DNA of 64,000 nt, taken from Cladochytrium replicatum (taxonomy: Eukaryota; Chytridiomycota; Chytridiomycetes; Cladochytriales; Cladochytriaceae). Shown one piece after another: positions 20,572 through 34,900 of the stretch. The stretch spans positions 242,029 to 306,028 of the forward strand of contig JAHLKD010000070.1 of NCBI GenBank assembly GCA_025526935.1. The letters run 5' to 3'. A program made the position numbers and the translations under genes. Position 1 is the first letter of the stretch. Every line of letters starts with the position of its first letter. The notes under the pieces were generated by a model. The model had not been told where the DNA came from, did not search any database, and saw only the letters and a program-made list of their open reading frames with translations.

Positions 20572-23500
20572 ATGGCTGCTCCGGAAGGATCCTCAGGGCT
20601 GGAAGCCTATGTGAAGGTTGAACTCTGCGCACCGATCTGTATGCGACTTGCTCACCTTTGGCCTCCATAGGGTACTAAAGCGTGGTTTGCGGATGATGAG
20701 GAAGGATGGATGCGTGGTGTTCTGCAATCGAAAACCATCACTGGCGACAACGTTCAGATGCTTTTCAAACTGGAGAAGCGCAACAAGGCATGCATGCTTG
20801 AACCCGACGTACTTCGATAGCTGATCATTTTCCACAGGAGGTTAAATTCGAATCGACTATCACTAAATTGGCCGCCAACAAGTTCAACGATCTCCCACCA
20901 CTTGATAACCCACCTCTTTTGGTGAGCTCGTGAGCTTATCTTTTGCGTAAATGGTTTTTTAACATACCTTATAGCAAGGAATCGATGACTTGGCAAACCT
21001 TTCATACCTCCACGAGCCTGCAGTTCTGCAGAACGTTCGCGAGCGTTACGCGCAGGAGCAGATCTACACATACTCGGGTATCGTGCTAATCGCCATGAAC
21101 CCGTTCCAACGGATGACGTCGCTTTACAGCCCCGACATCATGAGGTTTGCAGCACTCCTGGAGTACAAAGATCTGCCTTTGCTTATTGTGTCATTTCAGG
21201 GAGTACTCCGGAAAGCGACGTGGAGAGCTCGAGCCTCACTTGTTTGCTATCGCCGAAGAGGCTTACCGTAAGATGCTCACTGAGAACAAGAACCAGTCTA
21301 TCATTGTGTCCGGTGAGAGTGGTGCGGGCAAGACCCAGAGTGCGAAGTACATTATGCGATACTTTGCTACTGTGGACGACTTGGAAAAGAACACCAGAAA
21401 CGGTTCTGGCGCTGGCGCCGGAGGCACTGTCAGTGAGATTGAAGAGGCCGTGCTGTCTACCAACCCTATTATGGAGGTAATGATTGAAGTATGAGGATAT
21501 ATACGTGCAATGTCTGACAGTACTTACAGTCTTTCGGTAACTCGAAAACTACCCGTAACGACAACAGTTCTCGTTTCGGAAAGTACATCGAAATTTTGTT
21601 CCAAAAGGCGGATGGCGGTGCTCGTATTTGCGGTGCCAAGATGCGAACTTACCTCTTGGAGCGATCTCGATTGATCATGCAGCCCGCCACTGGTATGTTC
21701 ACTTCGCCAGAAAACAATGATACGACAATCTTACCATGTTTTGTCCAGAGCGTAACTACCACATTTTCTACCAGATGTGTGCCGCCGTTCCTGCCGCTGA
21801 GCGTAAGGAACTAGGCCTTGGTTCATGGGACTCTTTCCACTACCTCAACCAAGGTGGTTCTGGCACCATTCCCGGTGTTGACGACGCTGCCGAATTCGCC
21901 ATCACTCAGAAGGCACTTTCCACCATCGGCACGTCAGTTTCAACCCAATGGTACGTTGGAAACTGGCCGTTTTGATGTCAGCACGATCCTGACAATGGTG
22001 TGTAAAGGGATATTTTCAAGCTTTGCGCTGGTCTTCTCCACATTGGTAACATTAAGGTGACTGCTGTCCGGGACGAGGCTCAGATCGCCGACGACGACCC
22101 AGCTCTCCAGACTGCTACTCGTCTTCTGGGTGTCGACCGTGCCGAGTTCCGCAAATGGATTGTCAAGAAGCAGATTATCACCCGTAGCGAGAAGATCGTT
22201 ACCAGCGTGAACCTATACCAGGCTACGGTCGGCAAAGACTCCGTTGCCAAGTTCTTGTACAGCATGCTGTTCGACTGGTTGGTCAAGCTTATCAACTTGA
22301 ACCTAGCTCGTGATGAGGCCCTTGCAAACAGCTTCATTGGTGTTTTGGACATTTACGGGTATTTCTGACATTTTCATACCGGAAGACCAAAAGTTGACAG
22401 GTTTCTTCAGTTTTGAGCACTTCAAGAAGAACTCGTTCGAGCAGTTTTGTATTGTGAGTCCACTGTCCCGATTCTTCATAGCCCTTGCTTACGCTTCTCT
22501 CCTCTCCTTATAGAACTACGCCAACGAGAAGCTTCAACAGGAGTTCAACCGTCACGTTTTCAAGCTTGAGGTAAGATAAATAGAGTTTCTGTCGACAGTC
22601 GCTAAAATGCATTACCTTGCAGCAAGACGAATACGTCGCCGAGAAGATTGAATGGGTAAATAATCTGCCAAGATCTGTACTGAACAATCAATTGACGATT
22701 CCTTTCAGTCTTTCATTGACTTCGCGGACAACCAACCGTGCATTGACCTCATCGAAGGAAAGCTTGGAATCCTGTCGCTGTTGGATGAAGAATCTCGTCT
22801 CCCTTCCGGTGCTGACAAGTCGCTCATCACCAAGCTATACCAGAATTTCGCAGTCCCCACCCAGAAGTTCTTCGAGAAGCCCCGATTCGGCCAGAACGCC
22901 TTCACCATCAAGCACTACGCCAACGATGTCACCTACGACATCGATGGCTTCATTGAGAAGAACAAGGACACTGTCTCTGACGAGCAGCTTGAGGTTCTTG
23001 GCAAGAGTGACTTCGCTTTCCTCAAGGAAGTCATCACCATCGAGCCCGAGCCTGTTGTCGAGACTCTGGTATGGACATCTTTTTTTTGCTGCCTTAATGG
23101 GGATCTGACATTTACTCCTGACAGTCTCGTGCTCCCACTCGCTCTGGGCCTGGTGCCGGAGGTGCACTCAAGAAGCCCACTCTTGGTTCCATCTTCAAGA
23201 GCTCGCTTGTCAAGCTCATGGACACCATCCGCTCTACCGAAGCTCACTACATTCGTTGCATCAAGCCTAACCAGGCGAAGGCAGCGTTCCAATTCGAGCC
23301 CCAGATGGTGCTCTCTCAGTTGCGTGCTTGCGGTGTTTTGGAAACTATTCGCATCAGTTGTGCTGGCTACCCCTCTCGCTGGAGTTTCCAAGAGTTCGCC
23401 GACCGATACTACCTTCTCGTTAAGTCGAAGCAGTGGGTCGCTGACCCTAAGCTCCTCACCCAGACGGTTGTCAAGGAGACCATCAGCAACACCGACAAGT

Positions 23501-26157
23501 ACCAGCTCGGTCTCTCTAAGGTGTTCTTCCGCGCGGGTCAGCTCGCCGTTCTCGAGAAGCTCCGAACAGAGCGTCTGCGCTTCTGCGTTGTTCTTATCCA
23601 GAAGAATATGAGGAAATTCATTTACCAGAAGAGGTACAAGGCCGTCAGGGAAGCAGCAGTCAACACCCAGACCCTCGTTCGTGCGGCAATCGCTCGCAAG
23701 CGTTACACTGAGAAGAGGGAGACAATTGCGGCGATCAGGATTCAGTCTCAAGTTCGTCGCCACGTTGCGGAGAAGGAGTTCACTCGTTTGCGCGATGCCG
23801 CCCGCTTGGTCCAGAATGGTGAGTCTGTTCGGCTAGGAAAATTTCAATTGAAGCTAAATGTTCCTTTCAGCTTACCGCAAGGACGTTTCCCAGAAGAACT
23901 TGATCTCTCTCCGCCAGAACCGTGCTGCCGTCAAGATCCAGGCAAGGTGGCGCTGCTTCTCCGCTCGCAGGCAGTACCGCCAATCGGTGGCTCGTGTGTG
24001 CCTCATCCAGTCTGCTGTTCGTCGCAAGGTTGCGGTGAAGGAATACTCGTCGTTGAAGGCGGAATCCCGATCGATCGGAAAGTTGCAAGAGATCAACTAC
24101 CGCCTCGAAGGCAAGGTTGTTGAGCTTTCTCAGGGTATCGCTGCCAAGGAGCTTGAAAACAAGGCTCTTTTGGATCGTGTTGCACAGCTTGAGAGCCAGG
24201 CTGCATCATGGAAGGAGAAGTTCACCTCTGAGTCTACTAAGAACAAGACTACCACGGTCCAGGTCACCGAGGCATCTGCGGAGATGAAGAAGGAGCTCCA
24301 AACTCTCCAGGAGACCAAGGAGACTCTTCTCCGTGACCACGAGAGGATGGTTTCGCTCATCAAGAGGAAGGACGACGATATCGCAGCCCAAGAAGTGGAG
24401 ATCCTAAAGTTGAAGGAGGAGAACAAGAAGTTGAAGGAGGACTTGCTCAACGCTCCCAAGCAGGAGGATGTTGGCGTTGTCAACTCCCTCAAGAAGGAGG
24501 TGTCGTCGCTTCGCGACCAGCTCAGCAAAGTTGTCACAACCAAGTGGCAGAAGACCAGCCAGCACGAGCAGCAGCTCAATGGCTACGGTTTCAACCAGCC
24601 CGCATCGCCACCTACAAACACTGCGTCTACCCCGTCAAAGAGGTACTCTTTCGAGCCTCTTGCTCTGGGCAGGACTGGCCGCTCCAAGGAGGAGCCTTGG
24701 TCGCCCGAGAACACCCCAGTTGGTGCTTCAGAGCCCATTTCGGTAGAGTCCGAGGTCAGTCGCAAAGAATAGTACCTTTTGAAAGTCTGGTGACTGATAT
24801 TCATTACTGTAGCGCAAGCTTGGTTTGCTTGAGGAGAAGGCACTGGAAGACGAGATAATCGAGTCTCTCATCACCAACTTGCGTATCCCTCTCCCCAGCA
24901 CCCAGACTGTCGCCACAAAGAAGGAAATTTTCTTCCCAGCACACTTGATAGGTACCATCATGATGCAGATGATCCAGAGCGACCTCGCTTTCCGCATGCA
25001 GAACTTGCTCGGAAACGCAATGAAGGCCATTCAATCATTGACCATGGTCAGTATTTAACATTCCCGCTGGTCGAGAAATAAGCTTAACTTTGTGATTAGA
25101 AATTCGAGGACGACTACGTCTCTGCTTTCTGGCTTTCCAACTGCTACGAGTTGCTTTGTGTTGTGCGCACTGCCCAGGAGAAGGAAGCCCGCGAGCAGAG
25201 TCGCCGCAGGATGGCAAACGGCCGTCGCGGTTCCGACGACGCCTCCGAGGCGGAGCGTGCTCTTGAGAAGGTCAGATCAGATCTCGACTACCTTCTCGTT
25301 GAGATCTACCACGGATGGATCAAGGAGCTCAAGAAGCGTTTGAACAACATGATTGTGCCCGCTGTCATCGAGAACCAGTCTCTTCCTGGATACATTTGCA
25401 AGCAGTCAGGCGGTCTTTGGGGCAAGTGGGGCAAGTCGGCGTCGACCTCTCAGTTCACTATCGAGCAGTTGCTCAACTTCCTCAGCAAGTTGTCTAAGAC
25501 CATGCGCTGCTACTACATGGAGGACTCGATGACTCGCCAGATTCTGACCGAGTTGCTCCGTGTGATTGGTGTTTCTGCGTTCAACCACTTGCTCATGCGC
25601 AAGAACTTCTGCACATGGAAGCGTGGTGTGCAGATCCAGTACAACGTCTCCCGTCTCGAGGAATGGTGCACCAGCCATGGCATTGCCGAAGGTTCGTCAC
25701 ATCGATTCTTCTTTTTTGAAAAGTTTATTGACGTCAACTCCTTACAGCAACGCTGCACCTCCAACAGTTGTTGCAGGCCGCCAAGTTGCTTACGCTTAAC
25801 AAGACATCCCCGCAAGATATCGAGACCATCTTCGATGTCTGCTTCCTCCTCAACCCGACGCAGATCAAGAAGCTGCTATCGCTCTACTACGCTGCCGACT
25901 TCGATTCACCGGTAAGGCAGAATATCTTGTCTCTCCCTGACTTAGTCTGACCAATCAATGTCCAGTTGTCACCTGAGCTCTTGAAGATTGTTGCTTCAAG
26001 GGCGATGCTGAACGAGAAGTCGGATGTGCTCTTGCTCGACTTGGACCAGGGACCCGACTTCTCGAAGCCGAACCCTCGGACAGTTGACCAAGTGGAGAAG
26101 TTCGTTCCGGCTTGGATGAACCTGCCGAACATCTCTGCTGCTGTTCAAACCGCTTAA
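20572..26157 (+). CDS. MYO5: Class V myosin heavy chain
   Basis: Eighteen exons (20572-20616, 20671-20787, 20838-20921, 20975-21144, 21200-21476, 21530-21692, 21749-21950, 22008-22358, 22411-22453, 22514-22570, 22623-22655, 22709-23068, 23125-23818, 23871-24754, 24813-25046, 25100-25691, 25748-25911, 25966-26157) give 1,553 residues, the size of yeast Myo2. Order: SH3-like N-terminus ([15 protein letters not shown]), motor with P-loop [19 protein letters not shown] (about 177), switch [12 protein letters not shown], relay region [19 protein letters not shown], actin-binding [10 protein letters not shown] and converter; six IQ motifs from about residue 786; a coiled coil; and a C-terminal DIL cargo-binding domain ([20 protein letters not shown] to [20 protein letters not shown]). 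It carries vesicles and organelles along actin in polarized growth. The second intron (20788-20837) has a GC-AG boundary. Confidence 0.96.
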
Positions 26158-26430
26158 AAAAGTGGGCCAACCAAAATATCGCAATCCTTGCATTGTCACA
26201 CATTCAGTTTTTGTAGTTTTTGGGGTTCCTTTGTGTGTTTTCATGTACGAAATTTTCTTTTTCTTTCTTCCTCACAACCATCAAAGAAGTGTTGGTGCGG
26301 GATTCTGAACTCAGGAACATTAACCGTTTTCTATAGTTTTTCTTCCGGTTTTCTTCACGTGCATAAGCATTAAATAAATTCCACTCTAAAATAATACTTG
26401 ACTGTGGCTTATCGTGCTGCGCGTGCGTTG
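26158..26430. promoter_or_regulatory. 3' flank of myosin V and promoter of the CNNM-type gene, with a CACGTG box
   Basis: T-rich 3' UTR-like sequence after the myosin stop. A CACGTG box lies at 26356-26361, about 70 bp before the next ATG. A TAAATAAA run follows. Confidence 0.4.
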
Positions 26431-28640
26431 ATGATTTCGGGTGTGAGAAGAATTGCGGTGCTGACGCTGGCGGTGCTATTGGCAGTCGCCTCGGTCGGAG
26501 GGCTGTACGCAAATCCACTGGAATTTTTGGCTTTGGGTGGGAAAAAGAAGCCCAAGCCGGAATTGGACCCCTGGGAATATTGGTCGGTTTTGTTTGCTAT
26601 CCCCGTTCTAGTCATTCTTGGCGGGATCATCGCAGGTGCGAATTCAAACATTTCTCGAATTTTGAAATTTAATTGTTTTGTAGGGTTAACCATCGGTCTT
26701 TTATCGCTTGATGAAACGACTCTTAAGGTCTTGAAGCGTTCTGGTACGCCGGCTGAAAAGAAATGGGCGGAGCAGCTTGAGCCTATCCGAAAAGACACGC
26801 ATCTGCTTCTTGTCACGTTGCTGCTTGCGAACACGGTCATAAATGAAACACTCCCAGTTTTGAGTAGGTCAGCATGCTGATATGGCAAGACATGGAACAT
26901 TGACTCTGTCTTAACTATAAGTGCACACTGTCCATCTTGATGGATACCAAGCTGTCTTGATGTCCACCGCGCTCATTGTAGTTTTCGGAGAGTATGTTTT
27001 AGAACGTGACGAAATAGTTTGTTTCTGACATGATTTGAATAGGATCATTCCGCAGGCCTTGTTTGCTCGTTATGGGCTCGCTATGGGAGCGTTTTTTGCC
27101 TGGCCTGTACGCGTTCTCATCTGGATCGAGTGGATCGTCGCTTACCCGGTTGCCAAACTGCTGGATTGGATCTTGGGTCATAAACAGGGTGTTCTGTACC
27201 GACGTTCTGGTATGTCTCATTTTTGTTACGCAATAATGCAATGGGAGTCATCTAGTATACCCAGAACTTAAAGAGCTGGTGGCTCTTCACGGAGAAGATC
27301 AGAGCGGGCCATTGACAACTGAAGAAGTGTCCATCATGAAAGCAGTGTTGGATCTTCGAGATAAAACTGTGGGGCAGATCATGACGGATCTGAACGATGT
27401 TTTCATGCTGAATCTGGACACCCGATTGGATCACAAGACTATGCAGACTGTGCGTAATGTCAATTATTTGCTTCATTCAGAGCAATTTGCTGACAAACAA
27501 CATTGTCGTCACTAGCTTATTCATGCCGGCCATTCTCGCGTTCCAATTTGTGACAAGGAACAGAAGAACATTATTGGAGTTGTTCTGGTTAAACAACTTG
27601 TGATTTACGACCCCGACGACGCTGTTCCAGTGCGTGATTTGAAGATTCGTCGATTGCCTCGGGTGCTCGCGAACACCCCTCTCTTCGATATGTTGCATGT
27701 GTTCGAGCAAGGGGGTTCTCACATGGCCCTTGTGGTGGAGAACATTGACGACGTGAATGGAATTTCCCCTGGAGACGCGAGTGTGGCAACTTCTCCCATT
27801 ACCATTAGCACTGGTAACACTCCGGCATGGGTCCCGACAACTCCAGGACGCCTAGCTCGATTTAAGGCTGTCGGAATCGTCACTCTGGAGGTAACCAACA
27901 ATAGTAAGCATTCTGCAATCTTCTCAATTTTTTTTGTTGCAAGGATATTATTGAAGAGCTTCTTGGGCATGAGATTGTTGATGAAGTAAGAACATTGGTC
28001 TGTGCTCCAACTTTATCTTTCCTGAATTTTTTGGGGTTAGACCGATGTTTTTGTTGACATCAAGACAAAGGTTAAGGTTGTCCGGGCTTTTCGCTCTCGC
28101 AATTCTAAAATATTCGACGACCGCCTTCCATCCATGTCTCCCATTGTTGCAACAAGCACTTCTCCCGAAGCAGCGGGTCAAGCTGGCGAATCTTACAGAG
28201 AAAGACTTCCACTCTTGCCTCCTGCTGCGAACGGAACTCTGTCGACAAGTTTAACGGTGGGCATGACGACCAGCACGACTGGTTACGGAACAATAACGTT
28301 GGAAGTCACCGATCCTTCGGATGATTCAAAGAACTTCACCACACCGGCAAAGCTATTTGAACTCAGTGGCTCTTCGACTCCGACAGGGGCTGGAGGATCA
28401 ACTGCGGCGACGTCTTTGCAACCCTCCAATTCAACGACGGCTTCGAAAACATCGCCTAACTTGACGAGTTTGAAGACAAAAGTTCCTAAAAAGAAAAAAT
28501 TGAGAGAAGAGATGACAGCAGGTCAGCTTGCACAGGAAGTCCTGCGAGAGCCGGAGCTGCTGGAACCCATCATGACTCCAGCATTGCGAGCTGCGGCAAA
28601 CTTGTCTGCGGTGGATGACCTGAAACTAGATGACAGATAG
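26431..28640 (+). CDS. CNNM/Mam3-type DUF21 + CBS-pair membrane protein
   Basis: Eight exons (26431-26635, 26684-26863, 26922-26991, 27043-27209, 27256-27449, 27516-27890, 27944-27985, 28041-28640) give 610 residues. An N-terminal signal or first helix (VLTLAVLLAVASVGGLYAN) is followed by the DUF21 core: VLILGGIIAGLTIGLLSLDE, ALIVVFGEIIPQALFARYGL, FFAWPVRVLIWIEWIVAYPV. The cytosolic CBS pair begins at VGQIMTDLNDVFMLNLDT and contains LIHAGHSRVPI and ILLGHE-like DIIEELLGHEIVDETDVFVD. The C-terminal 190 residues are Ser/Thr-rich and disordered. Relatives (yeast Mam3, animal CNNM) take part in Mg/Mn homeostasis at vacuolar or plasma membranes. Whether they transport ions directly is debated. The start at 26431 is the first ATG in frame. 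Confidence 0.9.
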
Positions 28641-28905
28641 CCTTCGCAACGGCGGAGCTATTCATCATTTTGCATTTATCTTGATTTCTTCCATTTTTGG
28701 TCGAACCGGCATTGTGCTGCCACCTGTTCATTTTGAACCGATCTGCTATCTGTTACTTCTATTTGATAAGTTCATGATCGAAATAGCGAAAGGAATCTAT
28801 TTGCCATGTAAATGTTTGCTTTTTTGTGATCCAATCAAGTCTCACATTGTGATTTAATCAGGGCGTAGTTTGTTCAGATCTCTGTCGAAGGCTTTCGCCT
28901 GAAAG
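28641..28905. other. Intergenic
   Basis: AT-rich spacer between two head-to-tail genes. No gene seen. Confidence 0.5.
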
Positions 28906-31900
28906 ATGCGAGAACAACCGACAGATTCACCGTTAAATACTTCAGCGGGAGCGTTGGCTCTGTCCGCTATGCGTGGTTCGGAGAAGCCGGCATTGGACGT
29001 CCATGGATCTTCGAGTATTAAAACCTCTGGCTGTTGTGTTAAAAGTATTCAACCTCTTCCCCATAGGTCATTTTTGGTCAGAAACTGAGACAGCAGCCTA
29101 TGTGGAATGGATCAACAGTCAACTGAGCAATGACGTTGAACTAAGCGCATACCTACCTGTTTCCAAGGCTGGCACTGCTCTCTTTCAGGCGTGTAGAGAT
29201 GGTGTACTCTTGAGTAAGCTTGTTAACAAATCTGTACCAAATACTATCGACGAGAGTCGTATCAACAAAAAGCCCAAATCACCGATTCATATGAGCGAGA
29301 ATCTACAGAAAGTATTGAATGGAGCAAGAGCGATCGGATGTCAAGTTCACAATCTTGGACCAGAAGACATCAAGAACGCAGTACCTCACCTTTGTTTGGG
29401 ATTGATCTGGCAAGTAATAAAGGTATGCGCGAACATCACTTTCATGTACCAGTTCCTCACAGTACTCTGTAGATTGGCTTATTATACAAGGTGGGAAATA
29501 CAATGCGCTTGGCATCTGGCATGGAGGATGCAAACTTCGGATCTAACGAATCAGTCAACTCCTCGAGCGGAAAGTCAGGCAACTCGGCTTCGAAGAACGA
29601 GAAAGTTCTGCTTATGTGGTTTAATTTGAGACTGGAGGAGAGCGAGTGTCCAAAGAAAGCAAACAACTTCGGAAATGACCTTTCCGACTCAGTCTGCCTC
29701 AGTTACCTCGTCAATCACTTGTCACCAGACAACCTGAAGCTTCAGTTCAACCTCGATGGAGTTTTGTCGGAAACAAACCTATCACAACGTGCGGAACTTA
29801 TGTTGCAAGCGGCAGATAGGATTGGGTGTCGCCAGTTCACAAGCCCTGCCGACATCGTCGCTGGAAATAAGAATCTGAACATGGCATTCGTAGCAGTTCT
29901 CTACACTGCAGAGGTATGAGAGAACTTTATTATCACACTATTACTGTTCTAACTCATTGTTCTCTCAGAGTGAACGAGGAAACTCAGCAGAAAGAGATTT
30001 AAACGAGCGCAAGCTGCGGAAGGATGTAAATGACAAGGATTCTCTTATCAAGAACCTGCAAGAGCAGCTCGACGGGGCAACGAAGCTTATATCTCAATTG
30101 CGATCAGAGTATACCACGCAAGAAGCGGATCTACAAGCGATTCGTCGACAGCTAGATTCTCTTCAGAACGCCTCAAAGAAAGCTGAAAATGCCTTCCAGG
30201 TTGAGTTAAAGGGACTCCAAGGGCTACTCGAGCAGAAAACAGCAGAGCTTAGAAGTCTTATGCAAAACTTGCAACAATCCCAATCCGGAGCATCTGCAAG
30301 AGAATCTGCCCTGAAGACTGAGTTGCGCGCAGCCCAAGAACTTGTGACCCAGCAAGATGGAGAAATCCAAGGGGTGAAACGGAAACTGAATACTTCACTC
30401 AGCGAAGCCCAAGGAAATAATACGCAGTTGAAAAATGACCTTCGAGAAGTGGAGGACACTCTCGCTCAACGCGAAGCCGAGCTTCGGTCGCTCAAGCTCC
30501 AGCTTACGTCAGCTCAAAGTGGTGCAAATGCGAACGACGTCGCGGTGCGAGCTGAACTAAGGGACACCAAGGAACAATTGGCAGAGAAGGAAACGGAACT
30601 GAGGAATGCAAAGTTGGCTTTAAGCTCCCTGCAAGCTTCTTCAGGAGTTACTGAGGAGCACCTGCGAAATGAACTACGTACCATCCAAGATGAAGCTGCT
30701 GCCAAGGAACGAGACCTTGCTCATATTCGTGACAAGGCAAAGGATATGGAACGACTGCTGGCTGTGACCGAAGGAGAAAATATCAGTCTTCGTGCACAAA
30801 TCCAAGGTCTTCAGTCCGGGCACGAAAGATCCGAAACAGATGCCGCTTCACACAACTCCAAACTAAAGGCCGTTGAGGACCGCTTGCTTAATTCAGAGCG
30901 TACCCTGGGGCAAACTAAGGCTGAGCTTGAAGCCGCACGCGAAAAGCTTGCCAGACGGGAGAAGCGAGTTGCAGAGCTTGAAGCAAGCGAGCAAAGTCTT
31001 AAAAACAAAGTTGAAGCAGTGGAAAAGTCAAACTGGGGCATTACAGGGGAACTTACACTTGCCAGATCCGAAACAGAAAGAACGCACAAAGCGAACGCAA
31101 AACTTCAAGAAGAGCTACGAAACGTGGAAAGAAGGCTTTCTGAAGCTGAGAGCATTCGAAGCTCGCTTCAATCTAATCTGGATCAAGCAAAATCTCGATC
31201 TGACAAAGCTGAACGAACAGCAGCAGAAAAGGAAGAGGACCTTCGAATCTTGGGAGACAAGATGCAAGCAGTTGAACGATCTTTGGAGGCTTCACATTCA
31301 GAAGCCATCGCTGTTCGTGAGCTGAATACTAGTCTTCAGCACGCGAGAGATCGCGATGCTAACCAAATAGCGTCCTTGCGCGATCAGCTGGCTCTAACGG
31401 CTTCTCAGATTGGACCTTTTGCCGCGCAAATAAAAGCTAAAGAGCAAGAGATCTTGTTGCTCAGGAACGTCGGTGATGAAAAAGACTCTGTCATAGAGAG
31501 CCTCCGATCACAAATCGACAAGGTCAGAAAACGTTCTCGTGACCTTGAAGAGCAGTTATCTTCCACACACGAGCGCGCAAAAGCAAGCGACCGCAAAGCA
31601 GAAGACTTTGCACAAAGGCTACGCGATTTGCAAAATCGGTTGGATGCAAGTGAAGCGGACGTGGAGCAGCTTAAGATCCAGGCAAATATGTTGCGAGACG
31701 AGAATTCTCTTCTACAGAGCAGCAGCAAGCTCGACTTCTCTCAAGAGATCTCAAAATTAAAGCAGCAGTACGAGGATTTGCTGAGCGATGCTCGTCGTGA
31801 GGCAACGGAGCAACGACAGGCAGCTGTCTTGTTGCAAGAGAAGTTGAATGAAAACCAGAACGAAGTTGATGGCCTAGAAGGACGCCTGGCTAACGAAGAA

Positions 31901-34900
31901 GAGCGAAGCAGAGTATTGGCTCAAGATGTAGATACCACACGATCCGAAAACGAACGTCTCTTGAGTGAAATCACCATACAAAAGTCGCAACTGGCTGCTA
32001 CAGAGGAGCAACTATCCGCAGTCAAGACTCAAATCGAAGCTCATGAAGAGGAAGCAAGCACCACCCGGGCAGATTTGGAGAAGCTTCGTCAAGAACTTGA
32101 GGATATTGTGAGAGAGGCAGGTGTCGGCCCAGAATTGCAAAGCCCGACAACAAAGGATCTAGCCACACAGCTACGTGTTCTCAAGAAGTTCTCATCTGCC
32201 GCACTTTCTGAAGCCGCAAACCAGGGACAAGAAGTTTTGTCATTGAAGAACCGACTTGATGAGGCAGAAAGCACGATAAGGCGATTGGAGAGTGATTTAT
32301 CAAGGAAAGAGTCAGAATTAGACAAAGTCGTTACAGCGCAACAAGAAGCCGAGCGCTCACTCAACGAGATTGGTGAAAGGCATCGTGTAGCCCTAAATGA
32401 CGTGACCGATGTGCTGCAAGAAAGTGATTCCATTGTTCGTGACCTTCGCAAGAAATTAAACGCAGCGGAAGGAGAAGTGGAATCTTTGAAGGAGCGTCTT
32501 GGTGCCGCAGAATCCGAAGCCCACGGCGCAAAACAAGTGGCCAAGCTTCTTAAACAGGAGAGTGCATTGATGATGCGAGAAAATGCCGACAAGCAGAATG
32601 AAGCAGATCAGGCACGACGAGCATTTTTCCGAGCTGCTTCTATTGCAGCTGCAGAAAGCATGGATGTCACTCAACTTAAAGTACTCTTAGATGAGAAAGA
32701 GCGAGAAATCGAGTCTCTCAATGCACAGCTTGCCGAACGTGAGAAGATCAATGTGGAATTGCAGCAACAACTCGACATTGCTGCCGATCGGGACGAGGAG
32801 GCTACCCGTCTAAAAGAGCAGGCTGCTGCAAATGAAGCTCTGATTGCTTCATTGAGAGAATTATTGGAAGAAGCCGAAACGAATTTGAGAGACGTGCAAA
32901 CAAAGAGGCGAGGATTGCAGGCCGAGCTTCGAATTCAACTTGGAAGTATTGGAGCAGAGAAGAGCGGCGATACTGACGCTGATATTGTCCGTCAAATTGG
33001 CAAGCTTAAGAAATCTAAAGAAGAGGCTGATGATGAAAACGAAACGCTCAGAAAAAAGAATGAAACAAACAATGGCCTTCTGGAAAAATTGGCGAAAGAA
33101 GTTGCAGATGGAAATGCACGCCTTGATTCACTGATCCAGAAGCTTACTTCAGCGGAGCAGCGAGCTGATGTGGCCAATGCTCACACGGCTCAGTTGAAAA
33201 CCCAGATCAGTCAAGTTCTTGATTTGCAAGGAGGGGAGTCTGACACGCAGGACCTCATCCGACAGTTGGAGGCCATCAAAGCTGTTGCAAGGGATGGAGT
33301 ATCACTGCAGAACGTTGGCCAGGAAACTAATGACATTGCCAGCCAGCTACAGCAAAAGTTAGCAGTCTCCGAAGCTCAGATCAAACGCTTGAAAACACAG
33401 CTCCAAGAAGCCGAATCGCAAGCGCAGAAGGCACAAGCCGAACTGCAGCTATTGCGAGTTGAGCTAGATCGCATGTTCCTTGAAGCGGGACAAGAGGGTG
33501 TGCGTGCAGGCGACCTTCTCCGAAATTTGCGCGAATACAACGCAATCGCAGCTAGGGGTTTCTCTAAGCCAAATGACGACGTCAAGGATCTCCTGCACCA
33601 GTTAGATACGAAGAGAATTCAGGAGCTTTATTCAAATGACGAGTTGGATCATGCCCGTGGACAACTGATTAGACTCGAAGGGAAGATCAAGCTGTTGGAT
33701 GAAAGATTGCGTAGTACAAACGAAGTGATGGATCTGCTGAAGGGAGAAAACAAATCACTGAAGGACACAAACGAACGCCTCTTCAAGGGTTCACAGAACT
33801 TTAGGGAACGCACAGAGATTGCGGAGAGGCTCGCACAAGCAGCTGGTATTGCGGCAGCAAATGTCGGGGAGCTTAGCGCCCTGGAGGAGTTGGAGTCGAT
33901 GAAGGATAAGCAAAACGTAGTCGAAGATTTGTTCAACCGTGCCCGCAAAGCAGAATCTTCCGCAAAGGCGTATCTCGAACAACTTCGCTTGGTGCAAGAG
34001 GACGCTTCCAAAGATCGTACTTCGCTCAATCAGGTGCGCAGAGAGCTTGAGGAGAGTAAACGCGAAGTTTCCAGAGTTGGTGTTGAATTGCGGCAGACAG
34101 TCGAGAGGGCGAACCTGATGAAACGTGTAGTCGACGCCGCTACTTCTTTCGCAGCAACAGAGAGTATGGCTAAGAATGCTAACGAATCAGAGCTATCAGA
34201 ACTTCGCCGGAAGACTGAAAATGAAAAGGAAACCTTGATCCGACTGCTCTCCGAGAAACTCTCGTCGTGTGAAGCTCAGCTTGTTAGATTACATGAGGCT
34301 TCAACCTCAAAAGAAGAGCTATTGAAATTAATGGAATTCAAACTTCAAGAATATGAAAAACGTGGCGTCTCTGCAAGACCCAAACCATTTATTACGGACG
34401 AAAAGGCATTGAAGAATCAGAAAGAGTTGTATCGACGAGTAGCTACAGCAGCACAGGAGGAATTCGCATTAGCAAGCCAGGAAAACCTGGTTCTCCGCAA
34501 AAACCACGATGCGCTTCAGGGCGTTGTTCAGGCATCTCAAAAGTCCACAGAGCAGTCTTGGGCAGAAAACAACCAATTGCGCGAAGAAAACAAGAAAATT
34601 AGAGAAAAACTTCGTCTTGCTGAGGCAAACATGGAAGAAACTATCAGGAGTCTACAGGAGCAACTTGACAGCGCAGAGCGAAGCGCAAGGATAGCTGCAG
34701 ATGCCGCAACTTCACTCAGAGAACAGAATCAGGCATTATCGGCGTCCAGTGGTGATCCAGCGACCAGCGGCGAGCTAAAAACTCTAGAGGTAGCAAAAGC
34801 GGAGCTCGCCGCCCTACAAAGAGCCGAACAGGGATTCCAAAAAGACCTAGAGAACGCGAGAAAGGCAAGCCAAGAGGCTGTCGCTCGAAGGCAGCAACTT

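Noticed and set aside
22359-22410. Alternative 3' splice site at 22400 in myosin V
   Set aside because: It breaks the frame. The site at 22410 restores the conserved [16 protein letters not shown].
22933-23763. 276-residue minus-strand open frame inside myosin V
   Set aside because: Shadow of highly G/C-ending myosin codons. The plus strand carries clear motor motifs.
32089-32592. Minus-strand frames inside the coiled-coil gene
   Set aside because: Ser/Phe-rich shadows of a Glu/Leu/Arg-rich coiled coil.
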